From NCBI GenBank assembly GCA_930980675.1, contig CAKNIU010000010.1, positions 1 to 34,904 of the forward strand: DNA of 34,904 bases. Reading direction: 5' to 3'. Of this stretch, positions 1-7,507 are shown piece after piece. The notes under the pieces were generated by a model that saw only the letters and a program-made list of their open reading frames with translations, made no database searches and was not told where the DNA came from. The translations under genes were made by a program, and so were the position numbers. Source of the stretch: an uncultured Clostridium sp. (GTDB taxonomy: Bacteria > Bacillota_A > Clostridia > TANB77 > CAG-508). Every line of letters starts with the position of its first letter. Position 1 is the stretch's first letter.

Positions 1-99
1 ATTATCACATTTTATCCATTTTCCAACCATCATATCTGATGCTTTTGTGTTGGCTTTTGTGTCAGTAACTGTAACCTTTTTAATTTTATCAATAACCAT
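1..99 (-). CDS. accD: Acetyl-CoA carboxylase carboxyltransferase beta subunit, N-terminal fragment
   Basis: Only the first 33 codons are inside the window; the gene runs off the left edge. The translation starts at an ATG at 97-99, preceded by an AGAGGAAAAA ribosome binding site. It contains GKWIKC, which matches the start of the AccD zinc ribbon (W-x-K-C-x-x-C), but the rest of the zinc site is outside the window. AccD forms the carboxyltransferase with AccA and moves CO2 from biotin to acetyl-CoA. Its position just downstream of accC at the end of the fatty-acid operon supports the call. The identification rests on a short peptide plus context, so it is likely but not certain. Confidence 0.75.
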   Translation of the reverse strand, partial: MVIDKIKKVTVTDTKANTKASDMMVGKWIKCDN

Positions 100-170
100 C
101 GTTTTTCCTCTCATTATAATAGTTTTTAAAAGCTTCAGAACGTATATTGAAGCTTAAGTAGAAAATAACT

Positions 171-1499
171 TTATTTTATAAAAGATGTATCATAATCATT
201 CTTTATAAATTCAGGATTCTCTAGTATTTTGTACAAGAAATCAATATTTGTTGTTACACCTTCTATTACAAATTCACCTAATGCACTCTTCATTTTATTA
301 ATACATTCTTCACGGTCTTTACCATGAACAATTAGTTTTGCTATCATTGAGTCATAATTTGGTGGTATTATATAGTCTTGATAAATTGCTGAATCCACTC
401 TTATGCCATTTCCTCCTGGTATATGAAGTCCTGTTATTTTTCCTGGACAAGGCATAAAGTTTTTATCTGGATTTTCAGCATTTATTCTACATTCAATACT
501 ATGACCTTTTATGTGTAAATTCATTACTTCCTTTGAAAGTTTTTTTCCTGATGCTATATTTATTTGTTCTTTAACTAAGTCAACACCAGTAACCAACTCT
601 GTTACAGGATGCTCAACTTGTAGTCTAGTATTCATTTCCATGAAGTAAAAATTGCCTTCTTTGTCTACCAAATATTCTATTGTTCCAGCATTTGTGTATC
701 CTATTTTTTCTATTGCTTTTACCGAAACTTTTTCCATCTTTTGCCTTAATTTTTCATCTATGTAATCTGATGGACTCTCTTCAAGCATTTTTTGATTTTT
801 TCTTTGTACTGTACAGTCTCTATCGCCTAAATGTGCTACATTTCCGTGTTTATCTGCAATTACTTGAATTTCTATATGTCTAGGATTTTTTATGTATTTT
901 TCTATATAGATACTGTCATCATTAAATGCTGATTTGGCTTCGGCTCTTATTACATCATAATATCTAGTAAGTTCTTCTTCACTATTTGCTATTCTTATAC
1001 CTTTTCCGCCACCACCACTTACGGCTTTCATTATTACTGGGTAGCCAATTTTATTGGCAATATCTTTTGCTCCTTGAAGTGATTCTACATTTCCTTCTGA
1101 GCCTTCAACAACTGGAACACCAGCTTTCTTCATTGTTTCTTTTGCTTTAGATTTGTTTCCCATTAGCTCAATTAACTCATATGAAGGTCCTATATAATTA
1201 ATGCCCATCTCACTACACATTTTTGCAAATGAAACATTTTCAGATAAAAAGCCATATCCAGGGTGAATACTATCTGCTCCTGTAAGGCAACAAGCCTCTA
1301 ATATAGCTTTTACATTTAAATAACTTTTTTGTGATGGAGCTGGACCAATACATACAGCTTGGTCAGCTAATTTCACATGCAAAGCATTTTTGTCTACTTC
1401 AGAATAAACAGCAACTGTTGCAATTCCCATTTCTCTACAAGCTCTGATTATTCTTACTGCAATTTCTCCTCTATTAGCAATTAATATTTTACGTATCAT
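171..1499 (-). CDS. accC: Acetyl-CoA carboxylase, biotin carboxylase subunit
   Basis: Carboxylates the biotin on AccB using ATP and bicarbonate, the first half-reaction of malonyl-CoA synthesis. The 442 residues match the usual ~445-450. The N-terminal biotin carboxylase fold opens with KILIANRGEIA; HPGYGFLSEN lies at 79-88. The ATP-grasp glycine loop SGGGGKG is at 161-167. The catalytic segment MEMNTRLQVEHP (287-298) gives E288, N290, R292 and E296 at the same numbers as in the E. coli enzyme. The ATG has an AAGGAG site 5 nt upstream. It lies between fabZ and accD on the same strand and belongs to the same operon. No key residue is missing. Confidence 0.97.
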   Translation of the reverse strand: MIRKILIANRGEIAVRIIRACREMGIATVAVYSEVDKNALHVKLADQAVCIGPAPSQKSYLNVKAILEACCLTGADSIHPGYGFLSENVSFAKMCSEMGINYIGPSYELIELMGNKSKAKETMKKAGVPVVEGSEGNVESLQGAKDIANKIGYPVIMKAVSGGGGKGIRIANSEEELTRYYDVIRAEAKSAFNDDSIYIEKYIKNPRHIEIQVIADKHGNVAHLGDRDCTVQRKNQKMLEESPSDYIDEKLRQKMEKVSVKAIEKIGYTNAGTIEYLVDKEGNFYFMEMNTRLQVEHPVTELVTGVDLVKEQINIASGKKLSKEVMNLHIKGHSIECRINAENPDKNFMPCPGKITGLHIPGGNGIRVDSAIYQDYIIPPNYDSMIAKLIVHGKDREECINKMKSALGEFVIEGVTTNIDFLYKILENPEFIKNDYDTSFIK

Positions 1500-1584
1500 T
1501 TAAACTCCTTCTTTTAAAATTCATTCAATTTTGATTACAATTCCCAGCTTACATTTTTAGATGTAGATTTTCGCTAATTCTAGC

Positions 1585-2007
1585 TTAAACAATTGCAAAA
1601 GTAAGTTCTCCCTTACATGCAACTTTTCCGTCAACTGTTGCTATAGCTTCACCTATTCCTATTGGTCCTTTTTGTTTAATTATTTTTACTTCTAACTTTA
1701 AAGTATCTCCAGGAACAACTTGCTTTTTAAATCTTAGCTTATCTATTCCACCAAAAAGAGCATTTTTACCTTTATTTTCTTCTTTAGATAGAATGGCAAC
1801 TGCTCCAGTTTGAGCCAATGCTTCAACTATCAATACCCCCGGCATAATAGGATTTCCTGGAAAATGACCTGCAAAGTGAGGTTCATTTATACATACATTT
1901 TTATATGCAACTGCACTTTCTCCGGGTACATATTCTTCAACTTTATCAATCATCAAAAATGGTGCTCTTTGTGGTATTATTTCCATAATTCCATTAATAT
2001 CTAACAT
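1585..2007 (-). CDS. fabZ: 3-hydroxyacyl-ACP dehydratase FabZ
   Basis: Dehydrates 3-hydroxyacyl-ACP to trans-2-enoyl-ACP in the fatty acid elongation cycle. The 140-residue hot-dog fold protein has the family signature [11 protein letters not shown] at 47-57. The catalytic His is H48, and the partner Glu is E62 in the following VEALAQ helix. The start is supported by AAAGGG 7 nt upstream of the ATG. It sits between accB and accC, as in many clostridial fatty-acid operons. Length and motifs fit FabZ; FabA-type isomerase activity cannot be excluded from sequence, since some Firmicutes FabZ paralogues have it. Confidence 0.96.
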   Translation of the reverse strand: MLDINGIMEIIPQRAPFLMIDKVEEYVPGESAVAYKNVCINEPHFAGHFPGNPIMPGVLIVEALAQTGAVAILSKEENKGKNALFGGIDKLRFKKQVVPGDTLKLEVKIIKQKGPIGIGEAIATVDGKVACKGELTFAIV

Positions 2008-2036
2008 TTCTTTACCCTTTCTAATTTTAGATTAAG

Positions 2037-2073
2037 TTTCACAATATTATTTGGAAGAATATATATTGTGAAA
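2037..2073. repeat. Intercistronic inverted repeat between accB and fabZ
   Basis: TTTCACAATAT (2037-2047) and ATATTGTGAAA (2063-2073) form a perfect 11-bp inverted repeat around a 15-nt spacer. In the minus-strand transcript it would fold just after the accB stop codon. No T-run follows, so it does not look like a terminator. It may be an mRNA processing or stability hairpin; the role is inferred. Confidence 0.6.
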
Positions 2074-2078
2074 TAAAA

Positions 2079-2534
2079 TTATTTAATCTTAAATAAACAT
2101 TCTCCATATTCGCACATATCTTCGTCTTTTTTACAAATTTCAACTATTTCGCCATCAAATTCACTTTCTATTTCATTCATAAGCTTCATAGCCTCAATTA
2201 TACAAACAACATCTCCTTTTTTTACTTTGTCGCCAACACTTACAAAAGGTTTTGCTGTTGGAGATGATTTGCTGTAAAATGTTCCTACCATAGGAGCCTT
2301 TATTTCTTTGTAGTTTTCTTCTACTTTATTTTCAGAGTTAGCATTCACAATAGTACTTACTGTTGAAGTTTGTGGAATTACCACCTCATGTACTTCTGGT
2401 TCAGCCTTATACACAACTTTTTGGTCATTTTTTTTCATACTTATTTTAGTTCCATCAGGGAATTCTATTTTTAATTCATCAATTTTAGACTCTCCCATAT
2501 CTTTAACTATTTCTTTAATATCTTTGTATTCCAT
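2079..2534 (-). CDS. accB: Biotin carboxyl carrier protein of acetyl-CoA carboxylase
   Basis: Carries the biotin that shuttles CO2 between AccC and the AccA/AccD carboxyltransferase. The C-terminal biotinyl domain holds the canonical EAMKLMN motif with the biotin-accepting Lys; a Pro/Ser/Thr-containing linker precedes it. An ORF is open from an ATG at 2546, but that ATG is fused to the AAAGG Shine-Dalgarno. I prefer the next in-frame ATG at 2534, which leaves a 5-nt gap after the fabF stop (151 residues, modified Lys at 117). The substrate of the neighbouring birA product. Very likely co-transcribed and translationally close-coupled with fabF. Confidence 0.95.
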   Translation of the reverse strand: MEYKDIKEIVKDMGESKIDELKIEFPDGTKISMKKNDQKVVYKAEPEVHEVVIPQTSTVSTIVNANSENKVEENYKEIKAPMVGTFYSKSSPTAKPFVSVGDKVKKGDVVCIIEAMKLMNEIESEFDGEIVEICKKDEDMCEYGECLFKIK

Positions 2535-2539
2535 TAAAT

Positions 2540-3784
2540 TTAACATCCTTTCTCATATTTTTTAAATATAATTGAACTATTATGTCCACCAAATCCTAAA
2601 GAATTTGACATAGCATATTCAACTTTTGTATTTCTTCCTTTATTAGGTACTATATCTAAATCACATTCTTCATCAGGAACTTTATAATTAATTGTAGGTG
2701 GTACGAAATCATCTTCTACTGATTTTACACAAGCAATTGCCTCAATAGCTCCCGCTGCTCCTAGTAAATGTCCTGTATTTCCTTTTGTTGAGCTTACCAT
2801 TACTGTTTTGCTACTTTCTCCTAATGCTGTTTTTATAGCAGAAGTCTCGCAAGAATCATTTAGATGTGTTGATGTACCATGAGCATTTATATATGTAATA
2901 TCTTTTGCTTCGATTCCTGCATCATTAATTGCTCTAACCATTGCTCTAGCTCCACCTTCTCCACCAGGTGCAGGAGATGTAATGTGGTATGCATCTGAAG
3001 AAGCACCGTATCCTACTATTTCAGCATATATTTTTGCTCCTCTTTTCTTAGCATGTTCTAATTCTTCTAAGACTAGAACGCCAGCTCCTTCTCCCATTAC
3101 AAATCCGCTTCTTTCTTTATCAAAAGGAATACTTGCTCTATTTTTATCTGTAGTTTGAGTTAAAGCCTTAATATTTGTAAATCCTGCTAAACCAGATTTA
3201 GTTATAGAAGCTTCTGTTCCTCCCGTAAATACAGCATCTTGGTATCCATGTTTTATAGCTCTATAAGCTTCTCCAATTGAATGAGTTGCACTTGCACAAG
3301 CAGTAGCTATAGAAAAAGATTCTCCTTTTAATCCCAAATCAATTGCAACATTTCCAGTAGCCATATTTGAAATAACCATAGGTATAAACATAGGTGAAAT
3401 TTTATCATATCCTTTTTCAAAACATACATTTAATTCTTTTTCAATTGTATCTAGTCCACCCATACCAGAACCTATAAAAACACCAACTCTTTCAAAATCA
3501 GTATTTTCTTTTGTCATTTTGCTATCTTTCATAGCTTCTCTTGCTGCTATCATTGCAAATTGAGTAAATTTGTCTAATCTTCTAGCTGACCTTTTATCAA
3601 AATATTCTTCAGGATTATAATTTTTAACTTCTCCTGCTAATTTTACTTTAAAGTCAGAAGTATCAAATGCAGTAATAGTATCAATTCCACATTTGCCTTC
3701 TTGTAATCCTTTCCAATATTCCTCTACATTATTTCCTATAGGAGTAATTGCTCCCATTCCTGTAACTACAACTCTTCTGTCCAT
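2540..3784 (-). CDS. fabF: 3-oxoacyl-ACP synthase II (KAS II)
   Basis: Condenses malonyl-ACP with acyl-ACP during chain elongation. The 414-residue length is standard. The thiolase-fold catalytic triad is visible: the nucleophile Cys in TACASA (C163), His in NAHGTSTH (H302) and His in GNTGHLLG (H339). The glycine-rich GFGGHNS segment is near the C-terminus. The ATG is preceded by AAAGGA 8 nt upstream. In the operon it follows fabG and precedes accB. It is FabF rather than FabB by C-H-H arrangement and operon context. Confidence 0.97.
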   Translation of the reverse strand: MDRRVVVTGMGAITPIGNNVEEYWKGLQEGKCGIDTITAFDTSDFKVKLAGEVKNYNPEEYFDKRSARRLDKFTQFAMIAAREAMKDSKMTKENTDFERVGVFIGSGMGGLDTIEKELNVCFEKGYDKISPMFIPMVISNMATGNVAIDLGLKGESFSIATACASATHSIGEAYRAIKHGYQDAVFTGGTEASITKSGLAGFTNIKALTQTTDKNRASIPFDKERSGFVMGEGAGVLVLEELEHAKKRGAKIYAEIVGYGASSDAYHITSPAPGGEGGARAMVRAINDAGIEAKDITYINAHGTSTHLNDSCETSAIKTALGESSKTVMVSSTKGNTGHLLGAAGAIEAIACVKSVEDDFVPPTINYKVPDEECDLDIVPNKGRNTKVEYAMSNSLGFGGHNSSIIFKKYEKGC

Positions 3785-3800
3785 TTTAATTTTCCTTTCT

Positions 3801-3832
3801 TTTTACGTTTGGGACGGTCCTTTTTCGTAAAA
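3801..3832. repeat. Short interspersed GGGACGGTCC-type repeat, copy 1 (fabG-fabF gap)
   Basis: TTTTACG (3801-3807) and CGTAAAA (3826-3832) are inverted ends around a core GGGACGGTCC (3811-3820) that is itself palindromic (GGAC-G-GTCC). It is followed at 3839-3856 by TTTTTAGTATTATTTTAC, which recurs at 4655-4672 after the second copy. The fabG stop codon lies inside this trailing segment. The layout suggests a small mobilised palindromic unit, not an operator. Confidence 0.75.
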
Positions 3833-3852
3833 ATCAAATTTTTAGTATTATT

Positions 3853-4590
3853 TTACATTAACATTCCGCCATCTATATTTAAAACTTGACCTGTTATGTA
3901 TGTATTATCTTCTCCTGCTAAAAAGTAAACAGCTTTTGCTATTTCTTCAGCAGTTCCCATTCTTTTTAATGGTATTTGATTGTTTATATTTTCTTTTACA
4001 CTATCGTTTAAAACTTCTGTCATGTCTGTATCTATAAAGCCTGGTGCTACGCAGTTTGCTAATATATTTCTACTTGCTAATTCCTTAGCTATGCTTTTTG
4101 TAAATCCTATTATACCTGCTTTTGAAGCTGCATAATTGCATTGACCAGCATTTCCGCTTAATCCAACAACTGATGATACATTAACTATTTTCCCGCTTCT
4201 TTTTTTCATCATATATGGAACTACATTTTTTGTAACATTAAATGTTCCTTTTAAATTTGTATTAATTACATTGTCAAAATCTTCTTCTTTCATTCTCATA
4301 ATCAGATTATCTCTTGTAATTCCTGCATTGTTAATTAATACATCTATTTTTCCAAACTTATCTATTGCTTGTTTTACTAATTCTTCGCAAGATGCAAAAT
4401 CTCCAACATTTGCTCTTACAAATAATATCTCATTTTTACTATTTATATCATTTTTTAACTTTTCTAAATCCGTATTTTCTGAAACATAATTTATAACTAA
4501 ATTATAACCATTTTCAGCAAACTTTTTAGCTATAGCTTTTCCTATTCCTCTTGTTCCACCTGTAATTAACGCAACTTTATTTTCTTCCAT
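3853..4590 (-). CDS. fabG: 3-oxoacyl-ACP reductase
   Basis: NADPH-dependent reduction of 3-oxoacyl-ACP, the first reduction of the elongation cycle. A 245-residue short-chain dehydrogenase with the cofactor loop GGTRGIG (11-17), the NNAG motif (87-90), the catalytic Ser in VNVSSVVG (139/140), and YAASK with Y153 and K157. N111/N112 completes the tetrad. The start ATG has AAAGGA 8 nt upstream, and that site directly abuts a repeat copy. It lies between fabD and fabF, so this is the operon FabG and not one of the many other SDR enzymes. Confidence 0.96.
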   Translation of the reverse strand: MEENKVALITGGTRGIGKAIAKKFAENGYNLVINYVSENTDLEKLKNDINSKNEILFVRANVGDFASCEELVKQAIDKFGKIDVLINNAGITRDNLIMRMKEEDFDNVINTNLKGTFNVTKNVVPYMMKKRSGKIVNVSSVVGLSGNAGQCNYAASKAGIIGFTKSIAKELASRNILANCVAPGFIDTDMTEVLNDSVKENINNQIPLKRMGTAEEIAKAVYFLAGEDNTYITGQVLNIDGGMLM

Positions 4591-4604
4591 CTTTCAAATC
4601 CTTT

Positions 4605-4732
4605 CTTTTTACGTTGGGGACGGTCCTTTTCGTAAAAAATCAATTTTCCCAACTATTTTTAGTATTATTTTACGTTTTGGTCCGTCCCCATCGTAAAATA
4701 TTTTACAAAAAGGACCGTCCCCAACGTAAAAT
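4605..4732. repeat. Cluster of three GGGGACGGTCC-type repeats in the fabD-fabG gap
   Basis: Copy A: TTTTTACG (4606-4613) with core GGGGACGGTCC and CGTAAAAA (4631-4638). Copy B: TTTTACG (4668-4674), core GGTCCGTCCCC (4679-4689), CGTAAAA (4692-4698). Copy C (4700-4732) is copy A in inverted orientation, with core GGACCGTCCCC and the end AACGTAAAA. Together they fill almost all of the gap, and the end of copy C abuts the fabD stop codon. Similar short GGGGACGG units occur in clostridial genomes and I associate them, from memory and unproven here, with IS200/REP-associated tyrosine transposases. Confidence 0.75.
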
Positions 4733-5656
4733 TTATTTTAATTTTTCTAAATCATCTACTTTTTGTACGTTCAAAGCTAAACCTTCTAATTTTTCTTTAT
4801 TTATAAATCCTGTCATTGACTTGCCCGGACCTATTTCTATAAATGTATCTACATTTTCATTTTTAAATATTTTTAAAGCTTTATCAAATCTTACAGGACT
4901 TATAATATGTTTAGATAATATTTCCGCAAAATTATCTCCTACTTTGTATATGCTTCCGTCTAAGTTTTTTATTACATTTACGCCATTTCCTGTTTTGAAC
5001 TCTACTTTTTGTAAATCTTTATAAAATTCTTTGCTTGCTTCTTCTAGTGCTTTTGTATGGAATGATCCTGATGTTTTAAGTGGTATCACTCTTTTAGCAC
5101 CTAGCTCTTTTAGTTCTTGAGAAACACTTTCTATTGCCTTAGCTTCTCCTGATATTACTGTTTGCATACTGTAGTTATAATTTGCTGGTACTACAAACTC
5201 TCCATTTGCTTCATGTTTTGTGCAAATCTCTTCTATCTTACTAGAATCTAAACCAATAACAGCAGACATTGCATATTCTTTATTTGGTACTAAATTTTGC
5301 ATATAAAAACTTCTTTGTTTTAGAAGTTTAAAACAATCTTCTAATTTTAAGAAACCTCCATATACTAATGCAACGTATTCGCCAAGGCTTAATCCTGCTG
5401 CAAATTCTGCTTTAATGTTCAATTTATCTATAACTGCTAGTATTGCGAGTGAAGTTGTGGCAATTGCAAGTTGAGCATTTTTTGTTTCTTTTAACTCATC
5501 TTCGTTTCCATCAAAACATAATTCTTTAACTGATATTTCTGTTACTTTATTTGCTAAATCATATACTTCTCTTGCCTCTTTAAATTTATCGTAAAAATCT
5601 TTTCCCATTCCTGTAAATTGACTTCCTTGACCTGGAAATAAAAATGCTGTTTTCAT
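4733..5656 (-). CDS. fabD: Malonyl-CoA:ACP transacylase
   Basis: Transfers malonyl from CoA to ACP, supplying the extender unit for FabH and FabF. FPGQGSQ at the N-terminus is the family start. The active-site Ser is in GLSLGEY, and the partner His is in GSFHTKALEEA about 110 residues later. An ORF is open from an ATG at 5665, but that ATG overlaps the AAAGGATG ribosome binding site. The in-frame ATG at 5656 has proper spacing and places the protein start right at KTAFLFPGQG, giving about 307 residues, normal for the family. First gene of the fabD-accD run; an inverted repeat lies upstream. Confidence 0.96.
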   Translation of the reverse strand: MKTAFLFPGQGSQFTGMGKDFYDKFKEAREVYDLANKVTEISVKELCFDGNEDELKETKNAQLAIATTSLAILAVIDKLNIKAEFAAGLSLGEYVALVYGGFLKLEDCFKLLKQRSFYMQNLVPNKEYAMSAVIGLDSSKIEEICTKHEANGEFVVPANYNYSMQTVISGEAKAIESVSQELKELGAKRVIPLKTSGSFHTKALEEASKEFYKDLQKVEFKTGNGVNVIKNLDGSIYKVGDNFAEILSKHIISPVRFDKALKIFKNENVDTFIEIGPGKSMTGFINKEKLEGLALNVQKVDDLEKLK

Positions 5657-5712
5657 TTGGTTCATCCTTTCAATTAATTTTATAATTACTTATTTATAAA
5701 AGCTCCTGCACA

Positions 5713-5765
5713 TTGCAATTCACGGTTCTTATTATTTTTACAAAAAATCTAACTGTGAATTGTAA
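5713..5765. promoter_or_regulatory. Large inverted repeat upstream of fabD, candidate operator
   Basis: TTGCAATTCACGGTT (5713-5727) and AACTGTGAATTGTAA (5751-5765) form a 15-bp inverted repeat with two G/T positions and a 23-nt spacer. It lies in the 129-bp gap between fabH and fabD where a fab operon promoter would be expected. No T-run follows it. It does not match the FapR or FabT operators as I know them. The regulatory role is inferred. Confidence 0.45.
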
Positions 5766-5785
5766 CTTTTGAACATTTATTAGAA

Positions 5786-6706
5786 CTATAATTCTAGTAA
5801 AATGCATCCTGTATTTAAGCCTCCACCATAGCCACACATTAACAAATACTCACCTTCTTGTAAATCTATTTCTGTTAAAGCTATTGGTATACTTGCACAA
5901 AATGTATTTCCTACACTTTCTATATCTGAAAATAACCTATCATTAGCTATTTTAAGCTTTTTTGCTATAGAGCTCATTATTCTAGTATTTGATTGATGTA
6001 AAACTATATGTTCCACCTTTGCTATGTTTAAATTTGCCTCATTCAATGTTTCATTAATTAATTTTGGAACTTCTGCAACCGCGTATTTATATATTTTTGT
6101 TCCATCCATAGTTAGCTTTTTTCCTACTTCATAAGTCAAAGACTCTGCATCTTGACCTTGGCTTTTGAATTTAGAATAATATTTTTTAGGCTTATCACTT
6201 TTTGTAATAATGGTAGCCCCTGCTCCATCCCCAAAAAGAATAGCTGTAGACATATCGTTTGAATCTACTACTGATGATAATTTTTCTACACCTATAACTA
6301 AAGCTGTGTTAATTTTTCCAATTTCTATATAATTATATGCTATATCAAATGCATTTACAAATCCATTGCAACCTGCCAAAATATCTAAACACATACAATC
6401 TTTAATATTTAAAAGAGATTGTACTAAGTATGATATCCCCGGCATCATCATATTTGAAGATGTTGTTGCCACAATTATTAAGTCTATTTTATTGCAATTA
6501 ATATTTCCATTTTTTATAGCATCTAGACTTGCTTTATATGCCATACTTTCTAATGTATCTTCATCATTTCCGTACCATCTGCTTTTAATTCCGCAAACTT
6601 TGCATATGTATTCTTCTGTTACATTAAACTTTTTACTTAAATCAGCAGATGTTATTTCTTGCTTTGGCAAATATTTTCCTCTACCTATAATTTTTATTCC
6701 ACTCAT
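5786..6706 (-). CDS. fabH: 3-oxoacyl-ACP synthase III (KAS III)
   Basis: Starts fatty acid synthesis by condensing acyl-CoA with malonyl-ACP. The 306-residue thiolase-fold protein has the nucleophile Cys in LAGCNGF (C113), His in VLHQSNTR (H237) and Asn in VGNTFCAS (N267), the C-H-N triad that separates FabH from FabF. DGAGA at 160-164 and GYGGGLNTG at the C-terminus are family features. A GGAG sits 5 nt before the ATG. It follows birA on the same strand by 57 nt and precedes fabD. Whether it primes with acetyl- or branched acyl-CoA cannot be told. Confidence 0.94.
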   Translation of the reverse strand: MSGIKIIGRGKYLPKQEITSADLSKKFNVTEEYICKVCGIKSRWYGNDEDTLESMAYKASLDAIKNGNINCNKIDLIIVATTSSNMMMPGISYLVQSLLNIKDCMCLDILAGCNGFVNAFDIAYNYIEIGKINTALVIGVEKLSSVVDSNDMSTAILFGDGAGATIITKSDKPKKYYSKFKSQGQDAESLTYEVGKKLTMDGTKIYKYAVAEVPKLINETLNEANLNIAKVEHIVLHQSNTRIMSSIAKKLKIANDRLFSDIESVGNTFCASIPIALTEIDLQEGEYLLMCGYGGGLNTGCILLEL

Positions 6707-6763
6707 ATATGCTCCGTTTTGTAAATTTGTTACAATTCTGTTTAATTTAATTTTGAATTGTTT

Positions 6764-7315
6764 TTATGTCGTTGATTTTACGATATTATTTATGTTTTGA
6801 ATTATTCTTAGTATAATTTCTTTTCTATCAAAATTTTTGTTATATTCTTTTTTTAATGATGTTGCTATTTTTATAGTTTCTTCATCAAAACATATTTCAT
6901 TTACATTAAATCCCAAACTTATAATCAAATAATTTATTTTTCCTGAAATTGTATTTATTTCTGTAAGAATTCCACATATTTTTTTACCATTTAACAATAA
7001 GTCATTAGGGTATTTTATGTTTAAACCAATATTGTATAAATTTCTTATAGTTTTTTTGATACTTTGTGCCACATCAACTGTTATATTATTTAAACTAGAT
7101 AAATCGCACTCTGGCTTAAAAAGCATACTCATTGCAATATTATCACCACTACCTGTGTACCAAGTTCTTCCGTGAGTTCCTATTCCTGCAGTTTGCTTGT
7201 TTGCAATAATTACAGTGCCATTTTCTAATTTATCTTGATTTTCTTTTACATATAAATGTGTTGATGGCAATTCATCAAAGTATTTAATTTTGTTTATTTC
7301 ATTCATTTTTTTCAC
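6764..7315 (-). CDS. birA: Biotin-protein ligase, short catalytic-domain form
   Basis: Makes biotinyl-AMP and attaches biotin to AccB. The 183 residues cover only the catalytic domain: there is no N-terminal winged-helix repressor domain and the C-terminal SH3-like domain is missing or very reduced. KYPNDLLLNGKK (101-112) carries the catalytic Lys (K101), followed by CGILTE. The biotin/AMP loop reads QTAGIGTHGRTW (41-52), where E. coli BirA has the GRGRRGR loop; the position of E. coli R118 is Thr here. The open frame begins with GTG at 7315; an ATG at 7306 is an alternative. No strong ribosome binding site is visible for either. Its place at the head of the acc/fab cluster fits AccB as substrate. 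Confidence 0.85.
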   Translation of the reverse strand: MKKMNEINKIKYFDELPSTHLYVKENQDKLENGTVIIANKQTAGIGTHGRTWYTGSGDNIAMSMLFKPECDLSSLNNITVDVAQSIKKTIRNLYNIGLNIKYPNDLLLNGKKICGILTEINTISGKINYLIISLGFNVNEICFDEETIKIATSLKKEYNKNFDRKEIILRIIQNINNIVKSTT

Positions 7316-7321
7316 ATATAT

Positions 7322-7350
7322 ATTTTATAAAAAAGGAAAAAATCTTGCAA
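7322..7350 (-). promoter_or_regulatory. Weak candidate promoter for birA-fabH
   Basis: On the minus strand TTGCAA (7350-7345) and TAAAAT (7327-7322) are 17 bp apart. Transcription would start at about 7315, at or next to the GTG start, so the mRNA would be almost leaderless. That makes either the ATG at 7306 or another promoter more plausible. Confidence 0.3.
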
Positions 7351-7400
7351 GTATATGACCGGGTGGTATAAGAACTTTGATGATGAAAAATCATCAAAAG

Positions 7401-7429
7401 TTGCAATTATTGCAAATATATGGTAAAAT
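7401..7429 (+). promoter_or_regulatory. Promoter of the 43-codon ORF (RNA I)
   Basis: TTGCAA (7401-7406), 17-bp spacer, TAAAAT (7424-7429), with an extended -10 TGG (7421-7423). Transcription should start near 7436. Just upstream, 7373-7384 and 7390-7402 form an imperfect 12-bp inverted repeat that overlaps the -35 and could be an operator. Confidence 0.75.
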
Positions 7430-7451
7430 ATTTTTCAACCTGACGCTATAG

Positions 7452-7485
7452 AAGGGCTAGCCCTTTCTCAAGGGCGGAAAGGGGG
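7452..7485 (+). promoter_or_regulatory. Leader switch and ribosome binding site of the 43-codon ORF
   Basis: AAGGGC (7452-7457) and AAGGGC (7470-7475) flank GCCCTTTCTC (7460-7469). The middle block can pair with either AAGGGC copy, and its CCCTTTC (7461-7467) can also pair with GAAAGGG of the ribosome binding site (7477-7483). The leader can therefore fold in mutually exclusive ways that hide or free the Shine-Dalgarno (AGGGGG 7480-7485, 7 nt before the ATG). The base pairing is seen; the switching is inferred. Confidence 0.55.
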
Positions 7486-7507
7486 ACTAAAGATGAATAA
7501 CAGCGAT
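7485..7507 (+). repeat. Direct repeats DRa and DRb, mRNA copy
   Basis: GACTAAA (7485-7491) and TGAATAACAGCGAT (7494-7507) cover the stretch from the ribosome binding site through codon 5 of the small ORF. Both blocks recur in the same order at 7715-7738, separated there by 3 nt instead of 2. Because the second copy is transcribed from the opposite strand, the two RNAs are complementary over both blocks. Confidence 0.85.

Noticed and set aside
680..883. Open frames on the strand opposite to accC, and similar ones opposite most minus-strand genes
   Set aside because: They lack ribosome binding sites, are rich in Phe/Leu/Ser as expected for reverse-frame reading of AT-rich genes, and overlap well-identified genes.
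5713..5765. Terminator after fabH
   Set aside because: No T-run follows the inverted repeat on the minus strand and the spacer is long.
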